From Brevibacillus choshinensis (lineage in GTDB: Bacteria; Bacillota; Bacilli; Brevibacillales; Brevibacillaceae), in NCBI RefSeq assembly GCF_001420695.1, contig NZ_LJJB01000007.1, positions 1,510,184 through 1,574,183 of the forward strand: a DNA stretch of 64,000 nucleotides, given 5' to 3'. The notes under the pieces were generated by a model. That model was not told the origin of the DNA and did no database searches. It was given only the letters and a program-made list of their open reading frames with translations. The translations under genes and the position numbers were made by a program. This document shows positions 24,123-33,019 of this stretch, in pieces (the first letter of the stretch is position 1; every line of letters begins with the position of its first letter).

Positions 24123-25184
24123 CTATTGAACGTCAACGGTAAATTCTTTGTTCGCTTCTGCTTGCCATCCCTGTTTCAGCAGAATGATGTATCGATAACT
24201 GGCTTTCGGAGCGTGTTTGCTAGCTTTCACTTTGATCTGGATGGTGCCTGTTTCACCCGGCATCAGCTCCAGCTTTTTCTCCGGATTCGTAATGACCTTT
24301 ACCCAGTTTGGATTATTAAAGGCAAAGTGGTAGTTGATGTCGATATCGTATTTTGCCGTGTGATAAGGACTACTGTTTGTTACCTGAAAATCCTCGATGA
24401 TGATCTCTTCGCCCGGATGCATGGAGTAATTTCCATTCGCATTTGATTTGGAGGTTTCTTTTTGGGATTCAGCGGTTTGTTGTGGTGGTACGACAGCCAC
24501 TGTCTGTGGTGGATCATTCAACGGTTGAGCCTGTTCTGTCGTCGTGTATTGATTTTGTAAATAGACGATTACTCGTTTCGCATCAGGTATATGATCGACC
24601 TTTACACTGGTGTAACCCGAAGGAGACTGATAGAAATCGACATCCCCTGTATCTTGCGTTTTATCCAGGGCAGTGAGCCAATTCTTCGTCAAGAGTACAT
24701 CATTGTCTTCATATGTCAGAAAGGAAATGGATTGGTTTCCGTCCTCAAAATAGATTGACAATGAACCGTATTGATAGCACAGATACCTCGATTCGCCATC
24801 CTCGTAAGATTCAGAATTTGGATTCCCAAGGAGCATCTTGACTTCCTCACTGCTCATATTAAGACTGATCTGTTTTTCTGTTCCTTCTTGGTTCCATACA
24901 CCCACATATTCTCCATCCTTGAGCTTGGTATAGAAAGGCTCAGTCACTTCAGTTGAAGCTTTTTTCACCACCTGTTGCGGTGGAGGGGGAATCGGCTGAT
25001 CTGCTACTGGAACCTGCTTTTGTTCAGCAGGCTTCGGGGTCGTCACATTCGTACCACTCGCGGATGATGCAAGATTTTTCGTTTTGAAAAACCATGAGTT
25101 CATGAAAAAGATCGAACCAACTGCTACGCCTACCACGATCCCTATTACGATAACGAATTTTCCTAGTTCATTTTTGGCGCTCAA
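24123..25184 (-). CDS. Membrane-anchored extracytoplasmic protein, function unknown
   Basis: 353 residues from TTG at 25184, chosen because AGGAGG lies seven bases upstream; the longer frame to 25217 has no such site. Layout: short basic N-terminus, one membrane segment (FVIVIGIVVGVAVGSIFFM), a Ser/Thr/Pro-rich linker with QPIPPPPQQ, a domain with SEEVKMLLGNPNSES (a BamE/SmpA-like or YjgB-like motif for short outer domains), a second Pro/Gln/Thr linker, and a C-terminal beta-sandwich with LELMPGETGTIQIKVKAS. No enzyme motif is seen. It is divergent from the COG4705-type membrane gene at 25337 and may belong to the same surface or stress unit. Confidence 0.75.
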   Translation of the reverse strand: MSAKNELGKFVIVIGIVVGVAVGSIFFMNSWFFKTKNLASSASGTNVTTPKPAEQKQVPVADQPIPPPPQQVVKKASTEVTEPFYTKLKDGEYVGVWNQEGTEKQISLNMSSEEVKMLLGNPNSESYEDGESRYLCYQYGSLSIYFEDGNQSISFLTYEDNDVLLTKNWLTALDKTQDTGDVDFYQSPSGYTSVKVDHIPDAKRVIVYLQNQYTTTEQAQPLNDPPQTVAVVPPQQTAESQKETSKSNANGNYSMHPGEEIIIEDFQVTNSSPYHTAKYDIDINYHFAFNNPNWVKVITNPEKKLELMPGETGTIQIKVKASKHAPKASYRYIILLKQGWQAEANKEFTVDVQ

Positions 25185-25270
25185 GGCAAATCCTCCTGCG
25201 GTGAAGATAGTAACCATTGTTCATTTCCCTGAAAGAGTGGCAACAAAACCTTTAACGGTCCATTTCATGT

Positions 25271-25286
25271 AATCTTAATTGAGATT
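25271..25286 (+). promoter_or_regulatory. Inverted repeat in the divergent promoter region
   Basis: AATCT-N6-AGATT lies midway between the divergent starts at 25184 (-) and 25337 (+). It is a possible regulator site; no clear -10/-35 is assigned. Confidence 0.3.
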
Positions 25287-25336
25287 GTGTACAGTTCGAA
25301 TTGTCTTGTACGAATCGTAGAGGAGGATTTTTTTCA

Positions 25337-26086
25337 ATGAATAACAAACTACCGCAAATTACGATTTTCTTTTGGATCATGAAGATTTGTGCCACGACAT
25401 TGGGAGAAACAGCAGGTGACTTGGTTTCCATGACGATGCAAGTCGGGTATGCAGTGAGCTCGATGATTTTATTTGGACTGTTCTTAGTCGCTCTATTTAC
25501 TCAATTACGTGCCAAGAGCTATTATCCCTTCCTTTATTGGACCGTGATTTTGGCGACCAGTACAGCTGGCACAACGATGTCAGATTTTATGGATCGTAGC
25601 CTTGGATTGGGTTATGCAAACGGGTCGTTGATTTTGGTCAGTATTCTCTTGGCGATCTTCATCTATTGGTACGTTACGGAGCGTACGCTCAATGTCAATG
25701 AGATTCGCACGCCCAAAGTGGAAATTCTTTATTGGTTAGCGATTCTATTCTCGAATACACTTGGAACGGCTCTAGGTGATTTTTTGGCAGACAGCTCAGG
25801 TCTGGGATTTGCCGGCGGAGCTTTATTGATCGGAGGATTGCTCGCGCTCGTCGTTTTGGCTACCTTTTATACCCGCATGCCTCGTGAATTTCTATTTTGG
25901 ATCGCCTTTGTCCTGACCCGTCCATTTGGTGCAACATTTGGCGACCTTCTCACGAAACCCAGCGAAAAAGGCGGCTTTGATTTGGGGACAATGGGGTCTT
26001 CCCTCGTTTTGACTATGATTCTCCTTAGTTGTATCGCCTATACAACCTGGGAGAACACTAGGCAACTTAAAGTTGTAAATCGGTAA
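25337..26086 (+). CDS. COG4705-type repeat membrane protein (first paralogue)
   Basis: 249 residues from ATG 25337 (GAGGAGGA nine bases upstream). Eight or so hydrophobic segments fall into four internal repeats, each carrying a G-x-x-x-(G/S)-D motif at the membrane edge: TTLGETAGD, TAGTTMSD, TLGTALGD and PFGATFGD. Each is preceded by an aromatic FFW/LYW/FW. The family is annotated as uncharacterised membrane-anchored protein. The four-fold repeat with conserved Asp suggests a pore or ion carrier, but this is inference. A paralogue of the same length lies at 28194, on the other side of a two-component system. Confidence 0.82.
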   Translation: MNNKLPQITIFFWIMKICATTLGETAGDLVSMTMQVGYAVSSMILFGLFLVALFTQLRAKSYYPFLYWTVILATSTAGTTMSDFMDRSLGLGYANGSLILVSILLAIFIYWYVTERTLNVNEIRTPKVEILYWLAILFSNTLGTALGDFLADSSGLGFAGGALLIGGLLALVVLATFYTRMPREFLFWIAFVLTRPFGATFGDLLTKPSEKGGFDLGTMGSSLVLTMILLSCIAYTTWENTRQLKVVNR

Positions 26087-26206
26087 GGGAGGTTCTCATT
26101 TTATTTTAATGCAATTCTTTCTTTCCTTTCATTTTGCTCAACTATGATGGGTGCAGAAACAAAAGGGTTTGATAGTGTGGGACAAGTCGGATAAAGGAGT
26201 AAAGAA

Positions 26207-26881
26207 ATGAAAATTTTACTTGCCGAAGATCAGCTTGTCCTCGGAAAGATCCTGGTGCATCTGTTGACGCAAAAGGGAGGACACGAAGTCGTATGGGTAA
26301 CAAATGGTTCTGATGCTTATGATCATGCAGCTGATTTGTTTTTTGATGTCCTCATTTTGGATTGGATGATGCCTCAAAAAGATGGAGTCACGGTATGTCG
26401 GCAATTACGACAAGAAGGATACACAGGAGCTATCCTCATCCTAACGGCCAAAGATGCCCTTCAGGAACGAATTGAGGGACTTGATGCAGGCGCAGATGAC
26501 TACTTAGTCAAGCCATTTGAACATGATGAACTTCTTGCGAGATTGCGCGCTCTTTCTCGACGGAATTTTGCACCCATTCAGGAAGAGATTGTTACCGTAA
26601 AAGGAATTTCTCTCAATCGGACGACTCATTCTATTGAACGAAATGGGGAGCAGATTCAACTAACGGGCAGAGAGTTTCATTTGTTAGATCTTCTCGTGAG
26701 GAATCAAGGGACGGTATTGACCCGAGAAGTGATCTTGGACAGAGTGTGGGGAATGGATGCCGACATCGCCAGTAATGCTGTAGATGTGTACGTAAATATG
26801 CTGCGCAGAAAAATGGATACTCATGGGGAATCGACCATGATTCGCAGCATTCGGGGGGTCGGCTATTCCCTTGAAAAATAA
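26207..26881 (+). CDS. OmpR-type response regulator
   Basis: 224 residues. Receiver domain with acidic pair ED at 7-8, phospho-acceptor Asp52 in LILDWMMP, Thr in ILTAKD and Lys in LVKPF; C-terminal winged helix (LTGREFHLLDLLVRNQGTVL ... SNAVDVYVNMLRRKM, then IRGVGYSL). The gene overlaps the kinase gene by 11 bases. It probably controls the flanking COG4705-type genes. No operator could be identified with confidence. Confidence 0.95.
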   Translation: MKILLAEDQLVLGKILVHLLTQKGGHEVVWVTNGSDAYDHAADLFFDVLILDWMMPQKDGVTVCRQLRQEGYTGAILILTAKDALQERIEGLDAGADDYLVKPFEHDELLARLRALSRRNFAPIQEEIVTVKGISLNRTTHSIERNGEQIQLTGREFHLLDLLVRNQGTVLTREVILDRVWGMDADIASNAVDVYVNMLRRKMDTHGESTMIRSIRGVGYSLEK

Positions 26882-28172
26882 CCAAGATATTTTTCGGAAA
26901 ACAAGAGTCCATCTGACGTTTATGAACAGCTTCATGCTGATTGTTTTTTTGTTGTTCTTCATTGTGGGTACCATCAGTGTCTTGTCCTACATCGTTTACA
27001 ATGAACAAAAACTGGAGCTGAAAGCATTAACAGAGCAAGAGCTGGAAGAATCATACGTGGTTGAACCCCAAGGGAAATCGGGAGAGAACACCCCTATCAA
27101 CAATCAAGGCATCTACATCAATTATTTTCTGAAAAAGAATGGCGATGTGGTGGTAGGGGATGAGTTCAATCCAGAGATGAGATCATTGATCTTGGACAAG
27201 GTGAAAGGGTGGAGCCCTGAAGGAATCCAAGTGAAATACGTCACATTTTCAGTTGGGAACCAGCAGGAGGTACACTTCCTCATTGCTGCGAAGCATGTGC
27301 TCAATAGTGGAGGGGGCACAGGGACTCTATATATTGGAAAAGATGTTTCCTATTTGTGGAGTATGTTTCAGTGGCTATTGGCTGTTTTGCTTGGAATGCT
27401 CTTGTTATTTGTCGGAATTGCCATTGGCATCGGCCAAATTATGACAAGGCGGGCAATGAAACCGATCGTTCACTCCTATCAATTGCAGCGTGAATTTTTA
27501 GCAGATGCTTCTCATGAGCTGCGCACGCCCATCAGCATCTTGAAATCAGGCCTCGAAGTAATGGATATGGGAGAGAATAACCAATTGTCTTCTTTTTCTT
27601 CTGATTTGCTCGTGGATTTGCAAAAGGAAGCGAAAAGTGCAGCGAAATTAGTGGATGACCTTATGCTCCTCGCTCGTACGGACTCGGGTGCCCAACCGTT
27701 GTTTTACGAGACATTTGATTTTTACTCGTTGGCCGAGCAAGTGGTGAGATCGATACAAAATGTAACCCCACCAAGTCAAATCCAGCTGAATCTCCTATCC
27801 GATCGCTCACTTCACTTTTATGGCGATCTGGAAAGGATGAAACAATTGCTATACATTTTGTTAAATAATGCGGTCCAATACACGCAGCCAGGAGGCAAGG
27901 TCACACTAGACTACTTTCTGGAAGAGGAGTCGCAGGCAACAAAACTATGTATCACCGTGACGGATACGGGAATCGGGATGGAGCCAGAACATCTGGAGTC
28001 GATCTTTCGGCGTTTTTACCGCGTCGATAAAAATCGCTCACGTGAATCTGGGGGAACTGGCATAGGTCTAGCGATCGCAAAATGGATTGTCGAAGCGCAT
28101 CAGGGAGACATCGAAGTAGAAAGTACACCAGGGGTTGGTAGCACGTTCACCATCTATCTTCCTCTCACATAA
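26871..28172 (+). CDS. Sensor histidine kinase
   Basis: 433 residues, TTG start inside the response regulator gene (no better start upstream of the first membrane segment). Layout: membrane helix 1 (residues about 17-40), an extracytoplasmic loop of roughly 120 residues, membrane helix 2 (WLLAVLLGMLLLFVGIAIGI), a short linker, the H box FLADASHELRTPISIL, then N box LLNNAVQYT, G1 VTDTGIGM, F box FRRFYRVD and G2 GTGIGLAIAKW. The outer loop has no recognised sensor fold. It pairs with the upstream regulator; the signal could come from, or through, the adjacent repeat membrane proteins. Confidence 0.94.
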   Translation: MKNNQDIFRKTRVHLTFMNSFMLIVFLLFFIVGTISVLSYIVYNEQKLELKALTEQELEESYVVEPQGKSGENTPINNQGIYINYFLKKNGDVVVGDEFNPEMRSLILDKVKGWSPEGIQVKYVTFSVGNQQEVHFLIAAKHVLNSGGGTGTLYIGKDVSYLWSMFQWLLAVLLGMLLLFVGIAIGIGQIMTRRAMKPIVHSYQLQREFLADASHELRTPISILKSGLEVMDMGENNQLSSFSSDLLVDLQKEAKSAAKLVDDLMLLARTDSGAQPLFYETFDFYSLAEQVVRSIQNVTPPSQIQLNLLSDRSLHFYGDLERMKQLLYILLNNAVQYTQPGGKVTLDYFLEEESQATKLCITVTDTGIGMEPEHLESIFRRFYRVDKNRSRESGGTGIGLAIAKWIVEAHQGDIEVESTPGVGSTFTIYLPLT

Positions 28173-28193
28173 GGAAGAAAGGAGGAAGCACTC

Positions 28194-28967
28194 GTGGATT
28201 ACAAGCGACAATTACTAAACAAGGTTCCTGAAGTTACGATATTCTTCTGGATCATTAAGATCATGGCTACTACTGTAGGTGAGACGGCGGCTGACTTTTT
28301 GACATTTAACCTCGGCTGGGGATTGACTAAGACGACGCTAGTAATGAGTGCATTATTGATCATCTTCCTCGTGTTCCAGTTTAGAGCGAGGCAGTATGTT
28401 CCTTGGATGTATTGGTGCGTTGTCTTGCTAATTAGCGTAGTGGGCACCTTGATTACCGACAATCTCGTAGACAACTACGGAGTAGAGCTGGAAACGACCA
28501 CGATTGTATTTTCGATAGCACTGCTGGCAATCTTTCTGTTGTGGTATTTGGTTGAAAGGTCCTTATCGATTCACTCCATTAACACGATAAGGAGAGAAAT
28601 GTTCTACTGGCTCGCTATTCTTTTCACATTCGCGTTGGGGACATCTGCCGGGGATCTGATCGCGGAAGGATTAGGATTTGGTTACTTGATCTCTGCGTTC
28701 TTGTTTGCACTTCTGATTGCGATCGTAGCGGCTGCACATTACGGACGTATGGCGAATTCGGTGCTGATCTTCTGGGTCGCTTACATTTTGACACGACCTT
28801 TTGGAGCCTCTCTGGGCGATTTCTTGTCACAGCCACGAGATGAGGGGGGGCTTGGGATGGGGACGGTTGTGACGAGTGGATTCTTCCTCGTAACGATCTT
28901 GGGTCTGGTCATCTATTTGACTAGCACGAAAAAAGACGCCGATTTGACAGATGCAACCCGTGGGTAA
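28194..28967 (+). CDS. COG4705-type repeat membrane protein (second paralogue)
   Basis: 257 residues, GTG start behind AAGGAAGAAAGGAGG, 21 bases after the kinase gene and so co-transcribed with it. Same plan as the 25337 protein: N-terminal PEVTIFFWIIKIMATTVGE (the paralogue has PQITIFFWIMKICATTLGE) and four repeats with Asp: VGETAAD, VVGTLITD, LGTSAGD and FGASLGD. It ends in a short charged cytoplasmic tail. The two paralogues probably form a heteromer or are alternative forms used under different conditions. Confidence 0.82.
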   Translation: MDYKRQLLNKVPEVTIFFWIIKIMATTVGETAADFLTFNLGWGLTKTTLVMSALLIIFLVFQFRARQYVPWMYWCVVLLISVVGTLITDNLVDNYGVELETTTIVFSIALLAIFLLWYLVERSLSIHSINTIRREMFYWLAILFTFALGTSAGDLIAEGLGFGYLISAFLFALLIAIVAAAHYGRMANSVLIFWVAYILTRPFGASLGDFLSQPRDEGGLGMGTVVTSGFFLVTILGLVIYLTSTKKDADLTDATRG

Positions 28968-29002
28968 AGCTTCTCACAGTGAGCCATCACGCACTTTCAA
29001 CG

Positions 29003-29031
29003 GAACCTTTCCTATCGAGAGGTTCTTTTTT
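29003..29031 (+). terminator. Terminator after the two-component/membrane gene operon
   Basis: GAACCT (29003-29008) pairs with AGGTTC (29020-29025), followed by six T. Confidence 0.8.
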
Positions 29032-29161
29032 GGCGTTGGTTGGTTATTGATTTTGGAGATTCCCTCCACTTTTTCAATAAAAAAAGGATATATCCAAAAA
29101 CAATCCGCATATATTGTATAGAAAATTCAGAATTCGATCTGTAGAAAGGTGTTTGGTAAGT

Positions 29162-30022
29162 GTGGAAACTCCAGTAGCCATTAATGAACTTCATGCCAAA
29201 ATAAACAGCTATGTCAAATCACTCACCAAATCCGAGCAGAAAGTGGCGCGCTTTGTATTGGAGAGATTTGACGAGATTCTCAACATGTCCGTGACTGACC
29301 TCGCCGAACAAGCGAATGTAGGAGAGACGACCGTATTGCGTTTTTGTCGCAAGCTGGATTTCAAAGGATACCAAGAATTCAAGCTGGCTCTTGCCAAAAA
29401 CACGATCAACCCCCTCTCCAATTTGCATAGTAACCTTACCGAAAGCGATCCGTTTCAGGTCATGATCCAAAAGGTCAATGCCTCGAACGTGCAGGCGATC
29501 CAGGAAACAACCGGGATGATCGACAGCAAAGAATTGAATCGGGCCATAGAACTGATCTTATCCAGTCAAAAAATCCATTTTTATGGTGCAGGGGTATCGG
29601 GTGTGACAGCTCTCGATGCCAAGAGCCGCTTTATGCGGATAGGACTTTCTGCGGATGCCCTGCTAGACGCTCACCATCAGGCGATGGCAGCAGCGACTTT
29701 ATCCGAAAACGACCTAGCTATTGGATTTTCCGTATCGGGTAGCACAAAGGATACCGTGGATGCGCTGACCATTGCAAAAGCAAATGGGGCAAAAATCATC
29801 GCCAGTACACACTTTGCTCGTTCTCCCATTACCAAGATGGCCGATGTTGTCTTACTGAATGGAGGGAGAGAGACGCCATTGCAGGGAGGTTCATTGGCAG
29901 CGAAAATCGCACAGCTACATGCGATTGACTTGCTGTACACAGGAGTAGCCCTGCGAATCAAAGAAAAAGCATTGTATTATCGGGAAAAAGCAGCAAAGGC
30001 AGTCGTGGATAAAGCGTATTAA
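29162..30022 (+). CDS. RpiR/MurR-family regulator of the amino-sugar genes
   Basis: About 286 residues from GTG 29162 (TTG 29153 and an earlier frame start are possible; AAAGGTG lies just upstream). N-terminal RpiR helix-turn-helix (LTKSEQKVARFVLERFDEIL ... LAEQANVGETTVLRFCRKLD) and C-terminal SIS sugar-phosphate-binding domain (KIHFYGAGVSGVTALDAKSR, then AIGFSVSGSTKDTVDAL). First gene before nanE and the ROK kinase, so it probably senses N-acetylmannosamine-6-phosphate or a related sugar phosphate, as known for MurR/NanR-type members. Confidence 0.93.
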   Translation: METPVAINELHAKINSYVKSLTKSEQKVARFVLERFDEILNMSVTDLAEQANVGETTVLRFCRKLDFKGYQEFKLALAKNTINPLSNLHSNLTESDPFQVMIQKVNASNVQAIQETTGMIDSKELNRAIELILSSQKIHFYGAGVSGVTALDAKSRFMRIGLSADALLDAHHQAMAAATLSENDLAIGFSVSGSTKDTVDALTIAKANGAKIIASTHFARSPITKMADVVLLNGGRETPLQGGSLAAKIAQLHAIDLLYTGVALRIKEKALYYREKAAKAVVDKAY

Positions 30023-30061
30023 TCTCACGCCAACCAAATTGAAAAAAGAAAGGATACGACG

Positions 30062-30733
30062 ATGCTGGAAAAATGGAAGGCAGGGCTGGTGGTATCCTGC
30101 CAAGCGCTGGAAGATGAGCCTCTACATGGACCGCATTTTATGGAACGAATGGCGAGGGCTGCACAAGAAGGTGGTGCTGTCGGGATTCGGGCCAATGGCT
30201 TTCACGACATCCAAGCCATTCGAGCTAGCATTGATCTGCCCATCATAGGAATTAACAAACGAAAAATAACAGGCTTTGATGCTTTCATCACACCCGCTAA
30301 AGAAGATGCCCGACTTGTCCAGGAAGCCGGTGCAGACATCATCGCGATTGATGCGACGACACAGAGCCGACCAGAATCGTTGGAAGAGTTGATTCACTAT
30401 ATCAAAGGGGAGCTCGGAAAAGTGGTGATGGCTGACGTATCCACAGTGGCTGACGGGATACGTGCCCAGCAGTTGGGGTGTGATCTGGTCGGGACCACGT
30501 TAGCGGGTTATACCCAGGCGACCATGCAGAAAAAGAGCAAAGATCCGGATTTTGACTTGTTGCGAGGGCTAGTAGATCAGCTGCACATTCCAGTTATTGC
30601 CGAAGGAAGAATTCATACGCCGGAGCAAGCGAGAAAAGCTCTGCAACTGGGAGCGTTCTGTGTGGTAGTGGGAGGCGCCATTACCCGTCCTCAAGAGATC
30701 ACAAGGCGCTTTCTGGAAGGGATGAAGGAATGA
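30062..30733 (+). CDS. nanE: N-acetylmannosamine-6-phosphate 2-epimerase
   Basis: 223 residues, TIM barrel. Converts ManNAc-6-P to GlcNAc-6-P. Family motifs: VVSCQALEDEPLHGPHFM, GIRANGFHDI, IIGINKRK, ADIIAIDATTQSRP (with the active-site Asp/Lys region), MADVSTVADG, DLVGTTLAGYT and VIAEGRIHTPEQ. ATG 30062 behind AAAGAAAGGAT. Its stop overlaps the ATG of the kinase gene (ATGA), so both are made together. Confidence 0.95.
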   Translation: MLEKWKAGLVVSCQALEDEPLHGPHFMERMARAAQEGGAVGIRANGFHDIQAIRASIDLPIIGINKRKITGFDAFITPAKEDARLVQEAGADIIAIDATTQSRPESLEELIHYIKGELGKVVMADVSTVADGIRAQQLGCDLVGTTLAGYTQATMQKKSKDPDFDLLRGLVDQLHIPVIAEGRIHTPEQARKALQLGAFCVVVGGAITRPQEITRRFLEGMKE

Positions 30734-31623
30734 AGAAAGCCATTGGCATTGATATTGGAGGGACAAAAATCCGCGGAGGAGTCATCCGTGAAGACGGCAA
30801 GCTCCTGTCTGTTCGGGAAACGCCGACGGAAGCGAAGCGCGGAGGAAAGGAAGTGATGGAGCGGGTAGCTCAGCTTATCCAACAGCTCTCTACAGAAGAG
30901 ATAATCGGCATCGGCGTTGGAGCGACGGGGCAGGTAGGATTGCAGGGGGAAATCTTGTCAGCTACGGAGACTTTTCCAGATTGGGCCGGAATTCATCTCC
31001 AAAAAGAATTGCATGAGAGGTTCCAGCTTCCTGTCCGTGTCATCAATGATGTGCAAGCGATGGCGCTCGGTGAGCTTTCATTCGGGGCGGGGAAGGATGT
31101 GCAGGATTTTCTTTGCCTTGCATTGGGAACCGGTGTCGGCGGGGCAATCGTTTCACATGGAAAGCTTGTTCGCGGAACGAACGGGGCAGCTGGGGAAGTG
31201 GGTCATATGTTGTTCCACCCAAATGGTCGACGGTGTCCCTGTGGAAAAAGCGGTTGCTTGGAAGCTTACGTCTCCGGTCATGCATTAGAGGCGCGTTTCC
31301 AGGAAAAGAGCGGCGTGAAGAAAGCGGGTATGGACATCATCCGTGGAGCCCAAGAGGGTGATGGGGCAGCGCATGCCTTACTGGAAGAATACATGGACGA
31401 TTTGGCAAAGGGGATTGCTTCCCTCATTACGGTCTTGAATCCTCGTAAAGTAATTCTCGGCGGAGGCGTCGCGCAAAGTCTCCCATCTTATTTGCCTAGC
31501 GTGGAAGAGAAAGTGGTTGGCAGGCTCAGTCGTGCAGCGGCACTAGATTTTGCTCTCGTCTTATCCGCATTGGGTGATGGTGCCATGTTGCTTGGGGCGG
31601 GCAGTGTGATGTTTTCACAATGA
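30730..31623 (+). CDS. ROK-family sugar kinase, probably N-acetylmannosamine kinase
   Basis: 297 residues. N-terminal ATP loop IGIDIGGTKIRGG, DVQAMALGELSFGAG with the catalytic Asp, GEVGHM substrate motif and the zinc motif CPCGKSGCLEAY typical of ROK kinases; a later glycine-rich ILGGGVAQS. Adjacent to nanE by a 4-base overlap, so ManNAc is the likely substrate (nanK role), but glucokinase-like specificity is possible. Confidence 0.9.
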   Translation: MKKAIGIDIGGTKIRGGVIREDGKLLSVRETPTEAKRGGKEVMERVAQLIQQLSTEEIIGIGVGATGQVGLQGEILSATETFPDWAGIHLQKELHERFQLPVRVINDVQAMALGELSFGAGKDVQDFLCLALGTGVGGAIVSHGKLVRGTNGAAGEVGHMLFHPNGRRCPCGKSGCLEAYVSGHALEARFQEKSGVKKAGMDIIRGAQEGDGAAHALLEEYMDDLAKGIASLITVLNPRKVILGGGVAQSLPSYLPSVEEKVVGRLSRAAALDFALVLSALGDGAMLLGAGSVMFSQ

Positions 31624-31645
31624 AGTGTAAAGGAGGAACCAAGTG

Positions 31646-33013
31646 ATGAACATACAACGAAAGTGGCTTTCCATGGTCGTGACAGCGGGACTGATTGCGA
31701 TGCTCAGTGGATGTACGACTTCGAGTAACCAGACGCCCAATCAGACCACACCTACGCCAAAGGTGGAAAAACAAACCGTAACCATGCTGTACTGGCCTGG
31801 ACCAGAAAGCGATGCCATGCAAAAGGTAGTCGATCATTACAACCAGGGGCAAGGGGCGCAGGATGGAGTAGAGGTCAAAATGGCACCAGCTCCCCGCGAA
31901 GGTTTTTGGGAAAAGGAATCTGCGATGATGGGCTCAGACAATAAAGACATCGACATCTACTTCACCGCGAGCTATAAAATCGGGGAGCACAAGAGCGATT
32001 TGCTGCCTTTGGATGATAAGCTGGGGGACAGCCTAAAGCTTTATATCGGAACGACGATCGATTCATTGAAAAATGGAGGTCAGACGTACGCCATACCGAC
32101 GGATGTCTCCAACCATTTTATGTACTATCGGAAGGACTTGATCGAACAATTACTCACGGATGCGGCTTGGCAGGCAACATATAAGGAAGTAAGTAAAAAA
32201 ATCGTGGGAAAAGAACTCGCCCCCAAAAAACCGGACGAGTGGAACTGGGATGATTTTACCGCCACTGCAGCATTTTTCACACAAAGTCTGAATCCAGGTT
32301 CGCCAACCCAATATGGTACAGCCTTGCAAGCGAAAAACCTGATCTACAACGTCATGATCTGGGATGACGTGTTGTACTCCATCGGTGGGGCTTGGTATAC
32401 AAGTGATGGAAAAGCGAACTTCGATACCGCAGAGACGAAAAAAGCGCTAAACGTGTATGCCAATCTCACAAAGAACGGGATATCGCCAGCCACAGCTTCG
32501 ACGTTTGAATATCCAGAGACCAATCAATCTTTTCAGACGGGCAAGACCGCAATGATCTTGCAGTGGAGCGCGGCCTACCACGAACTGTCGGATCAGAGCA
32601 AGAGTGGACAAATTTTTGACAAGGTCGGAATCGCTCCCATTCCAGGTGACAAGCACGCTACACACGTGCACTCACTTGGCGTCGGTATCAACAAGCATTC
32701 AGAAAAACAAGATGCCTCCTTGAAATGGATGAAGTATTTGGCTACCACAGAAGCAATGAAAACGTACGCGGATAACGGAGGGATTCCACCCGTAGCTGAC
32801 GTGCTGAATGGAATGAAAGACAAACGTCCGGAGTTTCCTTTCATCGCAGAGCATGTAGACAAATATGGCTATGTGGTCGATACCAGTGACAAGGTGTTCC
32901 CGATTCTCGAAGTATTAGCCAAGCATTTCTCTGCGGTGTGGGCCGGGCAAGCCGATGTGGATGAAGCAGCGAAAAAGGCCCAGGCTGAAGTCACGACACT
33001 GTTAGGGAAGTAG
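31646..33013 (+). CDS. ABC sugar transporter, lipoprotein substrate-binding protein
   Basis: 455 residues from ATG 31646 (AAAGGAGGAA eight bases upstream). Lipoprotein signal peptide with lipobox LSGC around residue 24, followed by a Ser/Thr/Pro/Asn linker, then a family 1 extracellular binding fold (TMLYWPGPESDAM, the YAIPTDVSNHFMYYRKDL hinge, MILQWSAAYHEL). It binds a sugar outside the membrane and passes it to the two permeases encoded next. Context (RpiR, NanE, ROK kinase) suggests an amino sugar or ManNAc-containing compound. Confidence 0.93.
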   Translation: MNIQRKWLSMVVTAGLIAMLSGCTTSSNQTPNQTTPTPKVEKQTVTMLYWPGPESDAMQKVVDHYNQGQGAQDGVEVKMAPAPREGFWEKESAMMGSDNKDIDIYFTASYKIGEHKSDLLPLDDKLGDSLKLYIGTTIDSLKNGGQTYAIPTDVSNHFMYYRKDLIEQLLTDAAWQATYKEVSKKIVGKELAPKKPDEWNWDDFTATAAFFTQSLNPGSPTQYGTALQAKNLIYNVMIWDDVLYSIGGAWYTSDGKANFDTAETKKALNVYANLTKNGISPATASTFEYPETNQSFQTGKTAMILQWSAAYHELSDQSKSGQIFDKVGIAPIPGDKHATHVHSLGVGINKHSEKQDASLKWMKYLATTEAMKTYADNGGIPPVADVLNGMKDKRPEFPFIAEHVDKYGYVVDTSDKVFPILEVLAKHFSAVWAGQADVDEAAKKAQAEVTTLLGK

Positions 33014-33019
33014 AGATCG

